The notes under the pieces: generated by a model | Database searches by the model: none | Told to the model about the DNA's origin: nothing | What the model saw: the letters and a program-made list of their open reading frames with translations, nothing else | Made by a program: the position numbers and the translations under genes | Shown: positions 1 to 8,139 of the stretch, piece by piece | Position numbering within the stretch: the stretch's first letter is position 1 | Layout of the letters: every line of letters starts with the position of its first letter | DNA from: Microbacterium pseudoresistens | GTDB lineage: Bacteria > Actinomycetota > Actinomycetes > Actinomycetales > Microbacteriaceae | NCBI RefSeq assembly: GCF_013409745.1 | Contig: NZ_JACCBH010000001.1 | Location: forward strand, 1,860,001 to 1,924,000 | Length of the DNA: 64,000 nucleotides | Direction: 5' to 3'

Positions 1-344
1 TGGGTGGAGATCTCGGCCAGCAGGTCGGAGGGGGAGCGGCCCACGTTGGTCGGCACCGCGAGGCCGGTGACGATGCGACGCTTGAGGCCGGCGACGCGCA
101 CCATGAAGAACTCGTCGAGGTTGCCGGCGAAGATGGCGAGGAAGTTCGCCCGCTCCAGCACAGGCAGCGTGGCGTCCTCGGCGAGTTCGAGCACGCGCTG
201 GTTGAACGCCAGCCAGCTCAGCTCGCGATCCAGATAGCGGTTCTCCGGCAGGGAGTCGTCGTCTTCGACGACCGCGTCGAAGTCGTCGTCCTCGGCGTCG
301 CCGAGACCGGAATCGGCCAGTATGGGATCGATCATGGGGTACAT
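1..344 (-). CDS. ppk1: Polyphosphate kinase 1, N-terminal part (gene runs off the left edge)
   Basis: Only about the first 114 codons are present. After an acidic leader the protein shows [22 protein letters not shown] residues followed by [27 protein letters not shown], the N-terminal domain typical of PPK1 (RNA degradosome polyphosphate kinase). The family makes inorganic polyphosphate reversibly from ATP; the catalytic histidines lie outside the window. The start is the ATG at 344; a second in-frame ATG lies three codons later. It lies 38 bp downstream of the GlnR-type regulator on the same strand, so the two are probably co-transcribed, which would tie polyphosphate storage to the nitrogen regulator. 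The family call is strong despite the truncation. Confidence 0.9.
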   Translation of the reverse strand, partial: MYPMIDPILADSGLGDAEDDDFDAVVEDDDSLPENRYLDRELSWLAFNQRVLELAEDATLPVLERANFLAIFAGNLDEFFMVRVAGLKRRIVTGLAVPTNVGRSPSDLLAEIST

Positions 345-382
345 CTAAGCATTGGCACGTTGCGAGGGTGTGAACGAACGGG

Positions 383-1075
383 TCAACCCTCGACGGGGGC
401 GGGGTCGGGGGCGTCCTCCTCGGAGATGTTGAAGCGGTAACCGACGTTGCGCACGGTGCCGATGATGTGCTCCTGGTCGCCGAGCTTGGCACGCAGCCGG
501 CGCACGTGCACGTCGACCGTGCGGGTGCCGCCGAAGTAGTCGTACCCCCACACCTCGCTGAGCAGCTGCTCGCGGGTGAACACGCGGGCAGGGTGCGTGG
601 CGAGGAAGTGCAGCAGTTGGAACTCCTTGTACGTGAGATCCAGCGGGCGTCCGCGCAGCTTCGCCGAGTACGACTGCTCGTCGATCGTCACGCCCGACGC
701 CTGCACCCGCACGGGCGCCTCCTCGACCTGACCTCGCGCCAGCGCGAGCCGGATGCGCGCGTCGACCTCGGCGGGGCCGGCGGTGGCGAGCACCACGTCG
801 TCGACGCCCCACTCGCCGCTGACGGCGCTCAGTCCGCCCTCGGTCGTCACGAGCAGGAGCGAGCCGCGCAGTCCCGTGGTGCGGATGAGCGAGCAGAGCG
901 ATCTGGCGGCCATGAGGTCCGTGCGCGCGTCGACGACGACGACATCCGCATCCGGCGCCGTGACGAGCGCGGCGGGCTCGGCGGGGATCGTGCGCACCCG
1001 GTGGCTTAGCAGCTCCAGGGCGGGCAGAACCGGCTCCGCAGCGGGAGACGAGGTCAAGACCAGCAGGAGAGCCAA
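383..1075 (-). CDS. glnR: GlnR-type orphan winged-helix regulator
   Basis: 230 residues. An N-terminal receiver-like domain (about 1-110) carries a lone Asp at residue 49 (VVVDARTDL) but lacks the usual acidic pocket and conserved Lys. A C-terminal OmpR/PhoB winged helix (about 125-220) contains [15 protein letters not shown] and [14 protein letters not shown]. Both halves closely follow actinobacterial GlnR, the global regulator of nitrogen assimilation, which acts as a dimer and is not classically phosphorylated. The start is a TTG at 1075 with an AAAGGA ribosome site six bases upstream. It precedes ppk1 and is divergent from a small membrane protein. Target genes cannot be read from this window. 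Confidence 0.85.
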   Translation of the reverse strand: MALLLVLTSSPAAEPVLPALELLSHRVRTIPAEPAALVTAPDADVVVVDARTDLMAARSLCSLIRTTGLRGSLLLVTTEGGLSAVSGEWGVDDVVLATAGPAEVDARIRLALARGQVEEAPVRVQASGVTIDEQSYSAKLRGRPLDLTYKEFQLLHFLATHPARVFTREQLLSEVWGYDYFGGTRTVDVHVRRLRAKLGDQEHIIGTVRNVGYRFNISEEDAPDPAPVEG

Positions 1076-1129
1076 GCGGGATCCTTTCGTGCAGTCATGT
1101 TATCCGCCCCTGTGGGGGAGAATGGACGC

Positions 1130-1420
1130 ATGTCGGATCCGGTGCTCGCCCCGCGCAACGCGCTCTGGGGGCTTGCGATCACCTGGGCGTTCGCGCTGGT
1201 CGCCGCGATCGTCATCGGGATCGTGGCCCCGCCGTCGTCGACCATGACGTGGTTCATCGTCGCGTTCGGGGCGAGCGTGCTCGTCTCCTTCGCCGTGCAG
1301 CTCGTGCGCGGCGAGAAGAGCGGCTTCATCTTCCGGGTGGGCGCCGGGGCACTGGGCGCCCTCATCGTGATGGGCGTCGTCTCCGTCGGGCTCGGCGTCG
1401 TGACCCTGCTGGCGCTCTGA
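1130..1420 (+). CDS. Small membrane protein of unknown function
   Basis: 96 residues, starting MSDPVLAPRNALWGLA. Three hydrophobic stretches (about 12-32, 39-55 and 68-95) suggest a small polytopic membrane protein; the short loop between the second and third is basic (VRGEKSGF). The ATG at 1130 is preferred over an in-frame ATG at 1097 because GGGGGAG lies about nine bases upstream and the alternative N-terminus is not hydrophobic. It is divergent from glnR. Codon use is strongly GC3, supporting a real gene. I recognise no family. Confidence 0.7.
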   Translation: MSDPVLAPRNALWGLAITWAFALVAAIVIGIVAPPSSTMTWFIVAFGASVLVSFAVQLVRGEKSGFIFRVGAGALGALIVMGVVSVGLGVVTLLAL

Positions 1421-1486
1421 GCCGCTCGCGTTCCGGGCTGCTGCGTTCTGACGCGCTGTCCGCGTCGAACGGGTAGAGTAGCGGTC

Positions 1487-1600
1487 ATGGACCTCGTCGC
1501 GCTCGAACTCTTCTTCGTCGGACTGCTGGGCCTGGCGAGCGTCGCGATCGCCTTCTGCGCCGGCGCCGTCCTGGTCAATCTCTTCCGCGGCCAGCGCTGA
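1487..1600 (+). CDS. 37-residue single-pass membrane peptide
   Basis: The frame reads MDLVALELFFVGLLGLAS and continues through a second hydrophobic run to NLFRGQR. It is one long hydrophobic helix ending in a basic cytosolic tail. Nearly every codon ends in G or C. A TAGAGT hexamer at 1474-1479 sits seven bases before the ATG, the leaderless-promoter spacing repeated throughout this window, and no Shine-Dalgarno is needed. No family is recognised. It could be missed by gene callers because of its length. Confidence 0.5.
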   Translation: MDLVALELFFVGLLGLASVAIAFCAGAVLVNLFRGQR

Positions 1601-1671
1601 GCGCCGCGGATCCCGCTGCTCGGGGCCGTTCGCACCGCGGATCGCGCTCCCGCTGATTCGGAGGCGTCCGC

Positions 1672-2271
1672 ATGCTCGACCTTCCCACCGACCTCCCTCC
1701 CGAGATCGTGCCGCTGTCGTGGCTGCTCGGCGTCTGGGAGGGCACCGGCGTCATCGACTACACGGCCGAGGGGCATCATCACACCGGCGAGTTCACGCAT
1801 CGCGTGAGCTTCAGCCATGACGGCGGGCCGTTCCTCAACTACGCCGCCACCGCCGTGTTCGCTCCGGAGGGAGGGCCGTCCGTGCCTCTCGTCGCAGAGA
1901 CCGGCTTCTGGCGGCTGGCTCGCCCCGCCACCGCCTCGGATGCGGGGCCCGGGCTTCTGCCGCCGACCTCCGACGCGGCGATGCGGACGCCCGAAGACGT
2001 CGAGGCACTGCGCGTGCCCGACGAGGGATTCGCCATCGAGGCGTCGATCGCGCACTCCGACGGCATCCTCGAGCTCTACCTCGGCCAGGTCAACGGCCCG
2101 CGCATCGACATCGCCACCGACGCCGTGGTGCGCCCGGCCGACGCCAAGGCCTATACCGCCGCGAGCCGGATGTACGGCCTCGTCGACGGCCACCTGCTGT
2201 GGGCGTGGGACATCGCGGCCCTCGGCTCCGAGCTGCGCTCGCACGCCTCGGCCCGGCTGGCGAAGGTGTGA
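1672..2271 (+). CDS. FABP/nitrobindin-like beta-barrel protein
   Basis: 199 residues. The N-terminal part PLSWLLGVWEGTGVIDY followed by FLNYAATAVF and a late HLLWAWDIAALG segment fits the actinobacterial FABP-like/nitrobindin family (heme-binding beta-barrel related to the THAP4 C-terminal domain). Family members bind heme or small ligands; the ligand here is not known. The canonical GxWxGxG-type motif appears as GVWEGTG. CGGAGG lies upstream of the ATG. It overlaps the next gene (ygfZ) by four bases, a pairing with an Fe-S biogenesis factor that suggests a shared role in heme or redox homeostasis; that last point is inference. Confidence 0.8.
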   Translation: MLDLPTDLPPEIVPLSWLLGVWEGTGVIDYTAEGHHHTGEFTHRVSFSHDGGPFLNYAATAVFAPEGGPSVPLVAETGFWRLARPATASDAGPGLLPPTSDAAMRTPEDVEALRVPDEGFAIEASIAHSDGILELYLGQVNGPRIDIATDAVVRPADAKAYTAASRMYGLVDGHLLWAWDIAALGSELRSHASARLAKV

Positions 2272-3461
2272 GCGCCGTGGAGGATTTCACCGACCCGGCC
2301 GTCACGGACCTGGCCTTCACGGACCTGGCCTTCACTGAACTGGCAGGTGCCGTCGCCGACGAGACGAGCGGCGCCCTGCTGCACCTCGGCGACCCGGTGC
2401 GCGAGCAGCGCGCCCTCGAACGCGGCGATGCGCTCGCGCCGCTGGGCGATCGCACCGTGATCGAGCTGACCGGCACCGAGCGGCTCACCTGGCTCGACTC
2501 CATCACCTCGCAGTCCGTCGCCCGGCTGGCGGCGGGGGAGAGCACCGAGCTGCTCGTGCTCGATCCGCAGGGCCGCATCGAGCACGTCGCGGCGATCTTC
2601 GACGACGGCTCGTCGACCTGGCTCATCGCCGATGCGGCCGACGCCGAGCCCCTGGCCACCTGGCTGCTGCGGATGCGCTTCCGCGCCGCCGCGACCATCG
2701 GCGTGCGCCACGACCTCGCCGTCGTCGGCTTCTTCGGCGGCGGGGCGGCCGAGCGCCGCGCCGAGCAGGCCGCGCTGTCTCCGCACGGCACCGCCGTGGT
2801 GTGGACCGACCCGTGGCCGACCGTGCAGCCCGGCGGGCATCAATACCACGACGGCGCGGAGCATCCGGGCGCCGGATACCACTGGCGCACGGCCGTCGTC
2901 GACGCCGCCGGCGCCGAGATGGTCGTGGCCGATGCGCAGGCGGAGTGGGCGGGACTGCTCGCGGCCGAGGCGCTGCGTGTCGCCGCCTGGCGACCGCGCT
3001 GGGCGGCGGAGGTCGACGAGCGCTCGATCCCGCACGAGACCGACTGGATCCGCAGCGCCGTGCACCTGGCCAAGGGCTGCTACCGCGGGCAGGAGACCGT
3101 CGCCAAGGTGCACAACCTCGGCCACCCGCCGCGCCGCCTCGCGATGCTGCACCTCGACGGCAGCGAGAACGTGCTGCCCGCGCCCGGCGACGCCGTGCTG
3201 GCCGGCGACGACGAGGCGGGTCGGGTGACCTCGGTGGCCCGCCACCACGAGCTCGGGCCGATCGCGCTGGCGATCCTGTCGCGCCGCGCTCCGACGGGCG
3301 ATGTCGTCGTGCGCACCGCCGAGGCGGATGTCGCGGCGGCGCAGGAGGTCATCGTGCCCGCCGATGCCGGATCCACCGCCGATGTGCCGCGTCTCACCCG
3401 GCTGTCGCGGCGTGCGACGGCTCCCGATCCGCGCGAGAGCGATCCGCGCGAGAGCCGATGA
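2268..3461 (+). CDS. ygfZ: YgfZ/GcvT-like folate-binding Fe-S repair protein
   Basis: 397 residues from a GTG whose GTGA overlaps the stop of the preceding gene. The YgfZ signature KGCYRGQETVAKVHNLG is present near residue 270, including the conserved Cys. Upstream, LTWLDSITSQSV matches the folate-binding T-protein fold. The family uses tetrahydrofolate to support assembly or repair of certain Fe-S enzymes. The extreme N-terminus holds four imperfect pentapeptide repeats (FTDPA, VTDLA, FTDLA, FTELA), so the true start could be a little further in. It is translationally coupled to pabAB through an ATGA overlap, putting a folate-dependent protein and a folate-precursor enzyme in one operon. Confidence 0.88.
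   Translation: MSAVEDFTDPAVTDLAFTDLAFTELAGAVADETSGALLHLGDPVREQRALERGDALAPLGDRTVIELTGTERLTWLDSITSQSVARLAAGESTELLVLDPQGRIEHVAAIFDDGSSTWLIADAADAEPLATWLLRMRFRAAATIGVRHDLAVVGFFGGGAAERRAEQAALSPHGTAVVWTDPWPTVQPGGHQYHDGAEHPGAGYHWRTAVVDAAGAEMVVADAQAEWAGLLAAEALRVAAWRPRWAAEVDERSIPHETDWIRSAVHLAKGCYRGQETVAKVHNLGHPPRRLAMLHLDGSENVLPAPGDAVLAGDDEAGRVTSVARHHELGPIALAILSRRAPTGDVVVRTAEADVAAAQEVIVPADAGSTADVPRLTRLSRRATAPDPRESDPRESR
2286..2345 (+). repeat. Four 15-bp in-frame tandem repeats at the ygfZ 5' end
   Basis: Four consecutive 15-base units starting at 2286, 2301, 2316 and 2331 encode FTDPA-VTDLA-FTDLA-FTELA. Units two and three are nearly identical (TTCACGGACCTGGCC type). They lie before the conserved fold begins. 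Confidence 0.85.
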
Positions 3462-5569
3462 TCCGCACGCTGCTGCTCGACAACCACGACTCCTTCACCT
3501 TCAACCTCTTCCACCAGCTCGCTCAGGTGACCGGATGCGCGCCCCGCGTGGTGCGCAACGACGACCCGGCGTGGGATCCGGCGATCCTCGGCGCGGTGGA
3601 TGCCGTGGTGATCTCACCCGGCCCCGGTGATCCGCGTGTTCCCGCGGACTTCGGCGTGTGCGCGGAGGTGATCCGCTCGACCGCGCTGCCGCTGCTGGGC
3701 GTATGCCTCGGGCATCAGGGCATCGCCCATGCGCACGGCGGATCCGTCGTGCGCGCACCGGAGCCGCGGCACGGGCGCCCCTCGACGGTCGTGCACGACG
3801 GGATGGATCTGTTCGCAGGGCTCCCCTCGCCGCTGGAGGCCGTGCGCTACCACTCGCTCATGGTCGCCGACCTGCCCCCCGAGCTGCGCGTCACGGCGAC
3901 CGCGGACGACGGCGTGGTCATGGGGCTGCGGCATACGGAACGCCCGCAGTGGGGGGTGCAGTTCCATCCGGAATCCATCGGCACGGTGCTCGGCACGAGG
4001 ATGATCGAGAACTTCGCCGGGCTCGTGCGCGAGACCGGGGCGGTGTGCGGCGCCGAACCCGGGCCGAAGGGCGCGGCCGCTGCCGAGCCGGCGATGCCTG
4101 CGCATGTCGCGGTGCGGTCAGTGCCGCTGACGGCTGAGCCCGCCGACGTGTTCTCGGGGCTGTTCGGCGCGGCGCAGACGGCGGTGTGGCTCGATGGCAA
4201 CGCGCCCGGCGACCCGCGCGCCCGGTTCTCGGTCATGGGGGCCACGAGCGGCCCGTACGCCGGCCCGCTCGCGCGCACGGCTCTCGCCGATGTGCACGCC
4301 CAGACCGTGACGATCGAGCATGCGGGACGGCGCGAGGTGCACACCGGCGGCTTCTTCGACTGGCTCGACGACGAGCTGCACGGCATCCGGGTCGATGCCT
4401 CGGACGTGCCGGGAGGCTTCGCGCTCGGCTGGGTGGGCTGGCTCGGCTACGAGCTGCGTGCCGAGTGCGGCAGCGCGCACGAGCGGCGCTCCGACCTGCC
4501 GGATGCGGCCCTCGCCTTCCTCGACCGTGCGCTTGTCATCGACCGCGAGGAGGGCGTCGTGCACCTGCTCGCGCTGTCCGCGACGGACGGCGCGACCGGG
4601 GCGGGGGACGCCGAGGTGCGGGCGTGGTTCGTGCGGGTGTCCGATGAGCTCGGCCGCCTTCCGGCATCCGCTCCGCCGACAGCATCGGAGGCCTTCGACC
4701 CGCCGATCGAGCTGTCGGTGCGGCACGACCGTGAGCGCTATCTCGAGCTGATCCGCGAATGCCACGAGCAGCTCGCGGCGGGCGAGAGCTACGAGGTGTG
4801 CCTGACGAACATGATCGAGGGGCGCCCGGCCGCCGGGGCGGCGCCGTTCGACCCCCTCTCGGTGTACCGGATGCTCCGCGCAACGAACCCGGCGCCCTTC
4901 GGCGCCTTCCTGCGGCTGGGCGGGGCGAGCGTGCTCAGCACGTCGCCCGAGCGCTTCCTGCGCATCACCGCCGAGGGTGAGGCGGAGTCCAGCCCGATCA
5001 AGGGCACGCGGCCGCGCGGGGCGACGCCGGGCGAGGACGCCGCGATCCGCGCGGAGCTTCTGACCTCGGAGAAGGATCGCGCCGAGAACCTCATGATCGT
5101 CGATCTCGTGCGTCACGATCTCGGCCGAACCGCCGAGATCGGCTCCGTGCACGTCGACGGACTGTTCCGCGTGGAGTCGTACGCGACCGTGCACCAGCTG
5201 GTCAGCACCGTGCGCTCCACGCTCCGCGACGATGCGAGCCCGGTCTCCTGCGTGCGCGCCGCCTTCCCGCCCGGGTCGATGACCGGGGCGCCGAAAGAAC
5301 GCACGATGGACATCATCGATCGGCTCGAACGCGGCGCGCGCGGCGTCTACAGCGGCGCGATCGGCTTCTTCTCCCTCGACGGCGCGGTCGATCTCAGCGT
5401 CGTCATCCGCACGCTCGTCGTGCAGGAGACACCGGATGCCGGTCAGGTCATCCGCTACGGCGTGGGCGGCGCGATCGTGACTCTCAGCGAGCCGGTGGCC
5501 GAGCACGCGGAGACGGTCGTCAAGGCCGCACCGCTCCTGCGCCTGCTCGATCGGTCGTTCCCGGACTGA
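3458..5569 (+). CDS. pabAB: Fused aminodeoxychorismate synthase PabA-PabB
   Basis: 703 residues. The N-terminal class I glutamine amidotransferase (about 1-190) has LLDNHDSFTFNL, the nucleophile Cys83 in GVCLGH, and the His170/Glu172 pair in WGVQFHPES. The C-terminal chorismate-binding domain shows SSPIKGTRPRG, PPGSMTGAPK and an IVTLSEPVAEHAE motif. The Lys in PIKGT marks PabB rather than anthranilate synthase, where this position is Ala. Together they make 4-amino-4-deoxychorismate from chorismate and glutamine, for folate. Fusion of both subunits is common in actinobacteria. The ATG overlaps the ygfZ stop (ATGA). Lyase PabC is not adjacent. Confidence 0.95.
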   Translation: MIRTLLLDNHDSFTFNLFHQLAQVTGCAPRVVRNDDPAWDPAILGAVDAVVISPGPGDPRVPADFGVCAEVIRSTALPLLGVCLGHQGIAHAHGGSVVRAPEPRHGRPSTVVHDGMDLFAGLPSPLEAVRYHSLMVADLPPELRVTATADDGVVMGLRHTERPQWGVQFHPESIGTVLGTRMIENFAGLVRETGAVCGAEPGPKGAAAAEPAMPAHVAVRSVPLTAEPADVFSGLFGAAQTAVWLDGNAPGDPRARFSVMGATSGPYAGPLARTALADVHAQTVTIEHAGRREVHTGGFFDWLDDELHGIRVDASDVPGGFALGWVGWLGYELRAECGSAHERRSDLPDAALAFLDRALVIDREEGVVHLLALSATDGATGAGDAEVRAWFVRVSDELGRLPASAPPTASEAFDPPIELSVRHDRERYLELIRECHEQLAAGESYEVCLTNMIEGRPAAGAAPFDPLSVYRMLRATNPAPFGAFLRLGGASVLSTSPERFLRITAEGEAESSPIKGTRPRGATPGEDAAIRAELLTSEKDRAENLMIVDLVRHDLGRTAEIGSVHVDGLFRVESYATVHQLVSTVRSTLRDDASPVSCVRAAFPPGSMTGAPKERTMDIIDRLERGARGVYSGAIGFFSLDGAVDLSVVIRTLVVQETPDAGQVIRYGVGGAIVTLSEPVAEHAETVVKAAPLLRLLDRSFPD

Positions 5570-5599
5570 CCGCTCGCCCCGGCGCCCACTCCGCGTCGC

Positions 5600-6421
5600 T
5601 CAGCGTGGGGCGACGGCCGACCACGGCACGGTGAGCTCGCCGAGGCGCCAGCGGGTGCGGGCGCCCTGCACGGGCCAGCCCGCATCGCGCAGGGCCGTGA
5701 CCGCGGCGAGGAAGCGCTGGGGCGCGCCGAACGTCGACAGGGGCGCGGCTCTGTCCCACTCCCGATCGAGATCGCGCAGCAGATCGTGCACGCGCTCGCC
5801 GGGGACGTTGCGATGGATGAGGGCCTTCGGCAGCCGCTCGGCGACGATCGACGGGCGCTCCAGCTCACCCAGCCGCAGCGACACGGTGAAGCGCTGCGGA
5901 GTGCCGGACCCGTCGACATCGACCCAGCTGGCGACGCGCCCGATCTCATCGCACGTGCCCTCGACGATGAGCCCGCCGGGGGCGAGGCGCGCCGCCATCG
6001 TGCGCCACGCACCCGCGACCTCCGACTCGTCGTACTGGCGCAGCACGTTCATCGCGCGGATCACGGCGGGGCGGCGGCCCCCGGCAACAGGCACCTCGAA
6101 GCCGCCGCGGGCGAACGAGACGGGAAGATCCGGGGCGAACGGCCGCCGCCCGGCACGCACCTCGGCCAGCTGCGCCGTGGCCGTCGCGACGCGCTCCGGG
6201 TCGAGCTCGAGGCCGAGCACCTCGGTCTCCGCGCGCACGCGGACGAGCCGTGCGGCCAGCTCGAACGCGGTCACCCCGCTCGCCCCGTAGCCGAGATCGA
6301 TCACGAGCGGATCGGCCGCCGTGCGCAGGGCCGCGCTCGCGGCGATCCACCGGTCGTTGCGGCGCAGCCGGTTGGTGCCTGTCGTGCCCCGGGTGGGGTG
6401 ACCGAGGGGAGAGGGCGCCAT
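5600..6421 (-). CDS. Class I SAM-dependent methyltransferase-like protein
   Basis: 273 residues from the ATG at 6421 (MAPSPLGHPTRGTTGTNRLR); an upstream in-frame start at 6475 would overlap the divergent gpmA and is less likely. VIDLGYGASGVTAFELAARL resembles SAM-binding motif I, and LGLELDPERVA resembles motif II with an acidic residue for the ribose. APGGLIVEGTCDEIG is a post-motif strand. Substrate unknown. GGGAGG abuts the start codon, unusually close for a ribosome site. It is convergent with pabAB and divergent from gpmA. Confidence 0.65.
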   Translation of the reverse strand: MAPSPLGHPTRGTTGTNRLRRNDRWIAASAALRTAADPLVIDLGYGASGVTAFELAARLVRVRAETEVLGLELDPERVATATAQLAEVRAGRRPFAPDLPVSFARGGFEVPVAGGRRPAVIRAMNVLRQYDESEVAGAWRTMAARLAPGGLIVEGTCDEIGRVASWVDVDGSGTPQRFTVSLRLGELERPSIVAERLPKALIHRNVPGERVHDLLRDLDREWDRAAPLSTFGAPQRFLAAVTALRDAGWPVQGARTRWRLGELTVPWSAVAPR

Positions 6422-6462
6422 CCTCCCATCCTGCGGCACAGAGCTGTCGCTAGGCTGGAGGC

Positions 6463-7209
6463 ATGACGCGCACACTCATCCTGCTCCGTCACGGGCAGAG
6501 CGAATGGAACCAGCTCAACCTGTTTACCGGATGGGTCGACGTCCGGCTCACCGACCAGGGCAAGACGGAGGCGAAGCGCGGCGGCGAACTGCTCGTCGAG
6601 TCCGGCATCCTCCCCGACGTGCTGCACACGTCGCTGCTCAGCCGCGCCATCCAGACGGCGGACATCGCCCTGGATGCGGCCGACCGGCTGTGGATCCCGG
6701 TGAAGCGCGACTGGCGCCTCAACGAGCGCCACTACGGCGCTCTGCAGGGCAAGGACAAGGCGCAGACGCTGGAGGAGTTCGGGCAGGAGCAGTTCATGCT
6801 GTGGCGCCGCTCGTTCGACGTGCCGCCGCCCCCGCTCGACGACGACAGCGAGTTCAGCCAGGTGCACGACCCGCGCTACGCCGACATCGACGGCGAGGTG
6901 CCGCGCACCGAGTCGCTCAAGCTCGTGATCGACCGCCTGCTGCCGTACTGGGAGGGCGCGATCGTCCCCGACCTGGAGGCCGAAAAGACCGTGCTCGTCA
7001 CCGCGCACGGCAACTCGCTGCGCGGGCTCGTCAAGCACCTGGAAGGCATCAGCGACGACGACATCGCCGAGCTGAACATCCCCACGGGCATCCCGCTCGT
7101 CTACGAGCTCGACGACGACAACCGGCCGACGGCTCCCGGTCGCTACCTCGACCCTGAGGCCGCTGCCGCCGGAGCCGCCGCGGTCGCCGCTCAGGGCGAC
7201 AAGAAGTAG
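6463..7209 (+). CDS. gpmA: 2,3-bisphosphoglycerate-dependent phosphoglycerate mutase
   Basis: 248 residues. [18 protein letters not shown] contains the phospho-acceptor His10, and [16 protein letters not shown] carries the second catalytic His; [13 protein letters not shown] completes the active site. It interconverts 3- and 2-phosphoglycerate in glycolysis and gluconeogenesis. A TAGGCT -10 box (6451-6456) lies six bases before the ATG, suggesting a leaderless mRNA. The order gpmA, phoU, senX3, regX3 is a conserved actinobacterial neighbourhood. A strong hairpin follows the stop. Confidence 0.96.
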   Translation: MTRTLILLRHGQSEWNQLNLFTGWVDVRLTDQGKTEAKRGGELLVESGILPDVLHTSLLSRAIQTADIALDAADRLWIPVKRDWRLNERHYGALQGKDKAQTLEEFGQEQFMLWRRSFDVPPPPLDDDSEFSQVHDPRYADIDGEVPRTESLKLVIDRLLPYWEGAIVPDLEAEKTVLVTAHGNSLRGLVKHLEGISDDDIAELNIPTGIPLVYELDDDNRPTAPGRYLDPEAAAAGAAAVAAQGDKK

Positions 7210-7227
7210 CCGGAGACCCCGGCGCCA

Positions 7228-7261
7228 CGAAGGCTCCCGCCATCGCCGGCGGGAGCCTTCG
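7228..7261. terminator. Bidirectional terminator hairpin between gpmA and phoU
   Basis: A perfect 14-bp stem, CGAAGGCTCCCGCC (7228-7241) with its complement (7248-7261), and a six-base loop. It lies between convergent genes. No U-tract follows, as usual in high-GC actinobacteria. Confidence 0.85.
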
Positions 7262-7269
7262 GCGCGGAG

Positions 7270-7962
7270 TCAGTCCTTCGCCGCCTGCTCGGCGACCACG
7301 GTCTCGATCGTCTCGGTGTCGGCGGTCCAGTCGCCCGTGGCGAGGTAGACGACCTTCTTCGCCACCGACACCGCGTGGTCGGCGAAGCGCTCGTGGTAGC
7401 GCGAGGCGAGCGTGGCATCGACCGTGGCCTCTGCCTCGCCCTTCCACTTGTCGCTGAGCACCTTCTCGAACACGCGGGCGTGCAGCTCGTCGACGTCGTC
7501 GTCGGCGTTGCGGATGGCGTCGGCCAGGCGCAGGTCCTCCGTGCGCAGCAGCGTGGACAGATCGCGGGCGATGGCGACGTCGAGCTCGCCCATCTTCACG
7601 AACGTGCTCTTCAGGCCCTTAGGGATCGCCCGCTCCGGGAAGCGGTAGCGCGACAGCTGAGCGATGTGCTCGGCCATGTCGCCCATCCGCTCGAGGGATG
7701 CGCTCACGCGGAGCGCCGTCACCACGATCCTCAGGTCGCGGGCGACGGGCTGCTGGCGCGCGAGGATCTCGATCGCCAGCTCGTCGAGGGCCACGGCCTT
7801 CTCGTCGATCAGGGCGTCGTCGGTGATGACCTCCTCCGCGAGCGCGACATCGCTGCCGGCGAAAGCCCGGGTCGCCTTGTCGATGGCGGTCACCACGAGA
7901 TCGGCGATCTCGACGAGCCGGGACTGCACGTCTTCGAGGGACTGATGGAAGACCTCGCGCAT
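7270..7962 (-). CDS. phoU: Phosphate transport regulator PhoU
   Basis: 230 residues, all-helical, with two PhoU repeats (about 10-110 and 120-220). MREVFHQSLEDVQSRL and VTALRVSASLERMGDMAEHIAQLS are typical, the ERMGD segment being the metal-binding helix; the second repeat shows SVAKKVVYLATGD. PhoU links the Pst transporter to the phosphate sensor kinase and keeps it inactive when phosphate is plentiful. It is divergent from senX3-regX3, the matching two-component system, across a 177-bp spacer. No pst genes are present. Confidence 0.93.
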   Translation of the reverse strand: MREVFHQSLEDVQSRLVEIADLVVTAIDKATRAFAGSDVALAEEVITDDALIDEKAVALDELAIEILARQQPVARDLRIVVTALRVSASLERMGDMAEHIAQLSRYRFPERAIPKGLKSTFVKMGELDVAIARDLSTLLRTEDLRLADAIRNADDDVDELHARVFEKVLSDKWKGEAEATVDATLASRYHERFADHAVSVAKKVVYLATGDWTADTETIETVVAEQAAKD

Positions 7963-8139
7963 CGGGCGGACCTCTTTCCTGATCGGGCGTCGTCGCGCAC
8001 GGCATCGCCGGTGCGCACGTCGAGTCTGCGGTGGTCAGGTTAACGGACGGTGCCGCGTGAGTGAATAGTAGGCCCGCGTTGCCGCCGATGACGGGCGAAC
8101 CCGCCGGATGCGGGCGTCGCGGCCCCTACGCTGGTGTGC

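Noticed and set aside
5570..5613. Weak hairpin TCGCCCC/GGGGCGA between pabAB and the methyltransferase gene
   Set aside because: Only seven base pairs with a 26-base loop, and one arm lies inside coding sequence.
7963..8139. RegX3/Pho-box candidates (TATTCACTCACG and GTTAACC) between phoU and senX3
   Set aside because: Half-sites are 30 bp apart and not in the usual direct-repeat register.
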